Assembly (NCBI GenBank): GCA_964035575.1
Contig: OZ037885.1
Coordinates: 496,001-560,000, forward strand
Length of the DNA: 64,000 nt
Origin: Rhynchopus sp. YZ270_cl-10
Lineage: Eukaryota > Euglenozoa > Diplonemea > Diplonemida > Diplonemidae
Reading direction: 5' to 3'
In this document: piece by piece, positions 61,601-64,000 of the stretch
Position numbering within the stretch: position 1 is the stretch's first letter
Layout: every line of letters starts with the position of its first letter
Made by a program: the position numbers and the translations under genes
The notes under the pieces: generated by a model
The model's input: only the letters and a program-made list of their open reading frames with translations
What the model was told of the DNA's origin: nothing
The model's database searches: none

Positions 61601-62544
61601 ATAACAGAGAAAAACAAAAATAGGTCATCACAAAGTTGTACTAACTACCTTGACATTGTCAAAAAAAAAAAAAACGTTTCATAATAACGCAGAGAACCAA
61701 TCAAAAGCACCAGGAAGCGAGAGAGGGGGGGGAAAAAAAAACAAAACAGAAAAAAAAGGAGAAATACTTAAGCGTCATGCACCTTATAATTGGCACAAAC
61801 AGAGGGTCCCTTTCGATTTCATTGTTGTGGGATATCCTCAAAAACAGAAAAAGAAGAAGAAATTTTATGAGATGAACCTAAGCCGTGCTAAGTCACCTTT
61901 GGTCACAAGAGAAGGAGATAAATTTGCAGGAGAAAAAAAAAAATATGCTAAGATGAATGTGCCTCGTTGTTCACATCAAAAAAAAAGGGGGTGAAGCTGG
62001 AAGAGTTGGTTTTAAGAAAGTTAAAGTACAGACACCTCTGTGGATGGTATGTACCTGAATTATCTGCGGATTATCAAAAAGCTGCAGAAAGGCACTCAAA
62101 AAAAAAAATACTTTCGAATAAAAGAAGAAAAACAACAGTGCTTTGCTACGATGAATCTAAGCCTCGTGTATTTTAAAATCACACTTTTTTTTTAAAAAAG
62201 GGCTACTCACAAAGAAATGATGGGAGGGGTGCTCACAAAAAAGGGGGAGGGGGGGGGGAAATCCACGAAAGGTGGAGTCTTATTAATGGCGGAAGCGGCA
62301 GCAGTGAAATGCATTCAAAAAGAGAAAGCATGTTGACAAAAATAGAAGGGAAAAAGGGGACACGCAGAAGGGGGGAAATAGGGGGGAGAACGACTGGCTA
62401 CAATAAAATATTTTTTTAAAAAAGCAGTACGCAGTTTTTTTCAGTCGGCACAGTCTTGAGAGGAAGGGGGAAAAACAGATATGGAATCCTTCTGGAGGAT
62501 ATGACAAGGGGTTCGTATTTTTTTCTGAAATTTTAATTTTATTT

Positions 62545-62612
62545 GATAAATTGTTGGAGTAAGTGTAGTTGCCTCGGTTTGTGTTGCCCACAGTTGTGCA
62601 AATCACCACTGT
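62545..62612 (-). repeat. Element of family H
   Basis: Plus-strand GATAAATTGTTGGAGTAAGT, then TAGTTGCCTCGG and TTGTGCAAATCACCACTGTC. The longest and clearest copy of the family. Confidence 0.75.
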
Positions 62613-64000
62613 CCAAAGGTTCACTCACGACCTGGTTTTTTTGTGTATAAGAGTGGACACAATCTGAGATCCACAAAAAAAAAAAAAGAAAAAAAATTCT
62701 GGGTTTCTTTTTGTATCAGGAGAAGATGTGAAAATGGATTAGAGGAAAGACTATGGATGGAAACACTGTTTGATGACAATTTGGGTGAGACGGGGAAACT
62801 GTGTGTATATTTTGTGGTTGAAATTTGGGTCACCTCCCGCTATTAAACCGCTTGGAGTTTGTAGAACAAACAAAAAAAAAGTTTTTTTTTTGTTTAGATA
62901 AACCTAAGCCTCAGGCACCAGGTCATCTAAATATGAGATAATGAACTATGGGATAAATGTAATGAAAAAAAAAGAGAAAAAAAAAAGAGTTGAAACATCA
63001 AATTTACGTAGCTCAGCCACGACAAACTTCAAATAATTATTTTTTTTTGAATTGTTTAAAGACTGTAGCGACGCGGCTCGGTATTGTTTGTTTTGTTTGT
63101 TTTTTTTCACCCACAAGGGGTTTTCGCATTGCAGAAAGAAAAAATCGCAAGGGAATTTTTTTTTTAGTCTGGAAAAAGTCGAAACTGGACCAGCCAGACT
63201 CTTCCAGACTTCCCTTATTAAAATACCCCTTTTAAATTTTCAGACGTATGTGAGATATTTGTGCTAACTTCACAAAAGCAAGCCCAAAAAGCCTCATCTC
63301 ATCAGAAAAAAAAGGGGTTGTATTAAAAATCAAAGATCTTGTAAAAAAATACACAAGAATTTCGAGCGTAATTTTTTTTTCTTCTCTCTCTTTTTCTTGA
63401 AAAGACATATTTTCAAAAAAAAAAATAGAAGAAATATTAATTACATAAAGAAAGGTACGAATCGTGTCTCCACAAGATTTTGCAGCCTCCCCCTGGGTAC
63501 TGATTATCGAACCATGGAGGGCAAAAAATCAATGTTGACGAAAAAAAAAAAAAAAGTAAATAGACATACGCACCCCCCTTGCGCGCACATCTAAATATGC
63601 ACCTTAAAAAAAGGTTTCCTCAAGAAGGAAAGGGTTAGAAAAAGACAAAAAAAAAAATACACTATTTTTTTTTTTTCTGAACACTCGAGCACAAAAGAGG
63701 GTTTCATATCGCAATAGCGCAAAACAGGCCACAAACACAACTCTGCATTTGCGGACAGCTGCAGCCTTGAGCAACAAAAAAATTCCTCTCATGAAAAATA
63801 GAGCAAATATGATTTTTTTTTTTTTTAGAAAACATCCACACAGGTGAAGGAAAAGAGAAAAGGTTCGGTAAGATTAACCTCAGCCTCGTTTCCTGTGTTT
63901 TAATCACCCTTTTTTTTTTTAAAGGTTGAAAGGTGAATACGCGACGTATCTTTCAACATAAAAAACAGCCTCAAAAGAGTTACGCAACAGCACAACTCTC

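Larger units (their letters stand above)
58770..64000. other. Gene desert, end of window
   Basis: No gene is recognised. The region holds hairpins of family A (59081-59119, 60101-60138, 60379-60418, 61862-61899, about 62883-62922), B (59003-59040), C (about 59130-59195, 61951-61979), D (about 62015-62058), G (59582-59628), H (59447-59498, 62545-62612) and I (61569-61600), in AT-rich DNA with many A- and T-runs. Confidence 0.55.

Overview
This 64 kb window looks like nuclear DNA of a microbial eukaryote. It carries spliceosomal GT-AG introns (donors mostly GTATGT/GTATGC), a 20S proteasome beta subunit, a kinesin-14, a nucleolar MIF4G/MA3 protein, Sec14-like proteins, a mitochondrial inner-membrane peptidase and a hAT transposon. 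No rRNA, tRNA, CRISPR array or viral element was recognised. Almost every convincing gene is on the minus strand, and at least eight have an AG acceptor, in most cases preceded by a pyrimidine tract, 0-54 nt before the start codon. Co-directional genes with an acceptor before each ATG and only a few cis-introns fit a lineage with spliced-leader trans-splicing, such as a diplonemid-like euglenozoan. That is an inference and no species is claimed.

Layout. 1-950: an inverted-repeat element around an 8-bp minisatellite. 1155-9081: three members of a local ankyrin-repeat family (one broken) around a NOM1/Sgd1-like gene. 9484-12577: a three-exon C-terminal-motor kinesin, with a doubtful plus-strand gene at its 5' end. 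13.9-14.5 kb: two foldback elements. 14465-16219: an unrecognised three-exon gene. 17610-19043: a secreted NOTUM/pectin-acetylesterase-fold protein that seems to lack the nucleophile serine. 19-24.5 kb: mostly non-coding. 24576-27295: tandem Sec14 paralogues, one with a CaaX end. 27620-29170: a fourth ankyrin gene with two identical nonsense codons. 30948-33663: a complete-looking hAT transposon with 8-bp target duplications, next to a hAT-type MITE (33677-34540). 34570-37097: a large unknown gene. 38479-42222: a coiled-coil protein with a roughly 50-residue repeat. 42708-43535: an Imp-type signal peptidase. 46048-47263: proteasome beta-6. 47264-64000: almost 17 kb without a recognisable gene.

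The most unusual signal is a set of short hairpins scattered through the intergenic DNA and the gene desert. Stem sequences change from copy to copy while pairing is kept, the loop (ACGAGAG on the minus strand) and a 3' flank (TCATCTTATAAAC-like) are conserved, and every copy noticed has the same orientation. One lies directly upstream of the acceptor of the signal-peptidase gene, so a role in processing long pre-mRNAs is a testable idea. Related families (here B, C, D, G, H and I) share parts of this design.

The genes are mostly independent housekeeping functions: ribosome biogenesis, microtubule motor, lipid transfer, mitochondrial protein maturation and proteolysis. There is no evident shared pathway.
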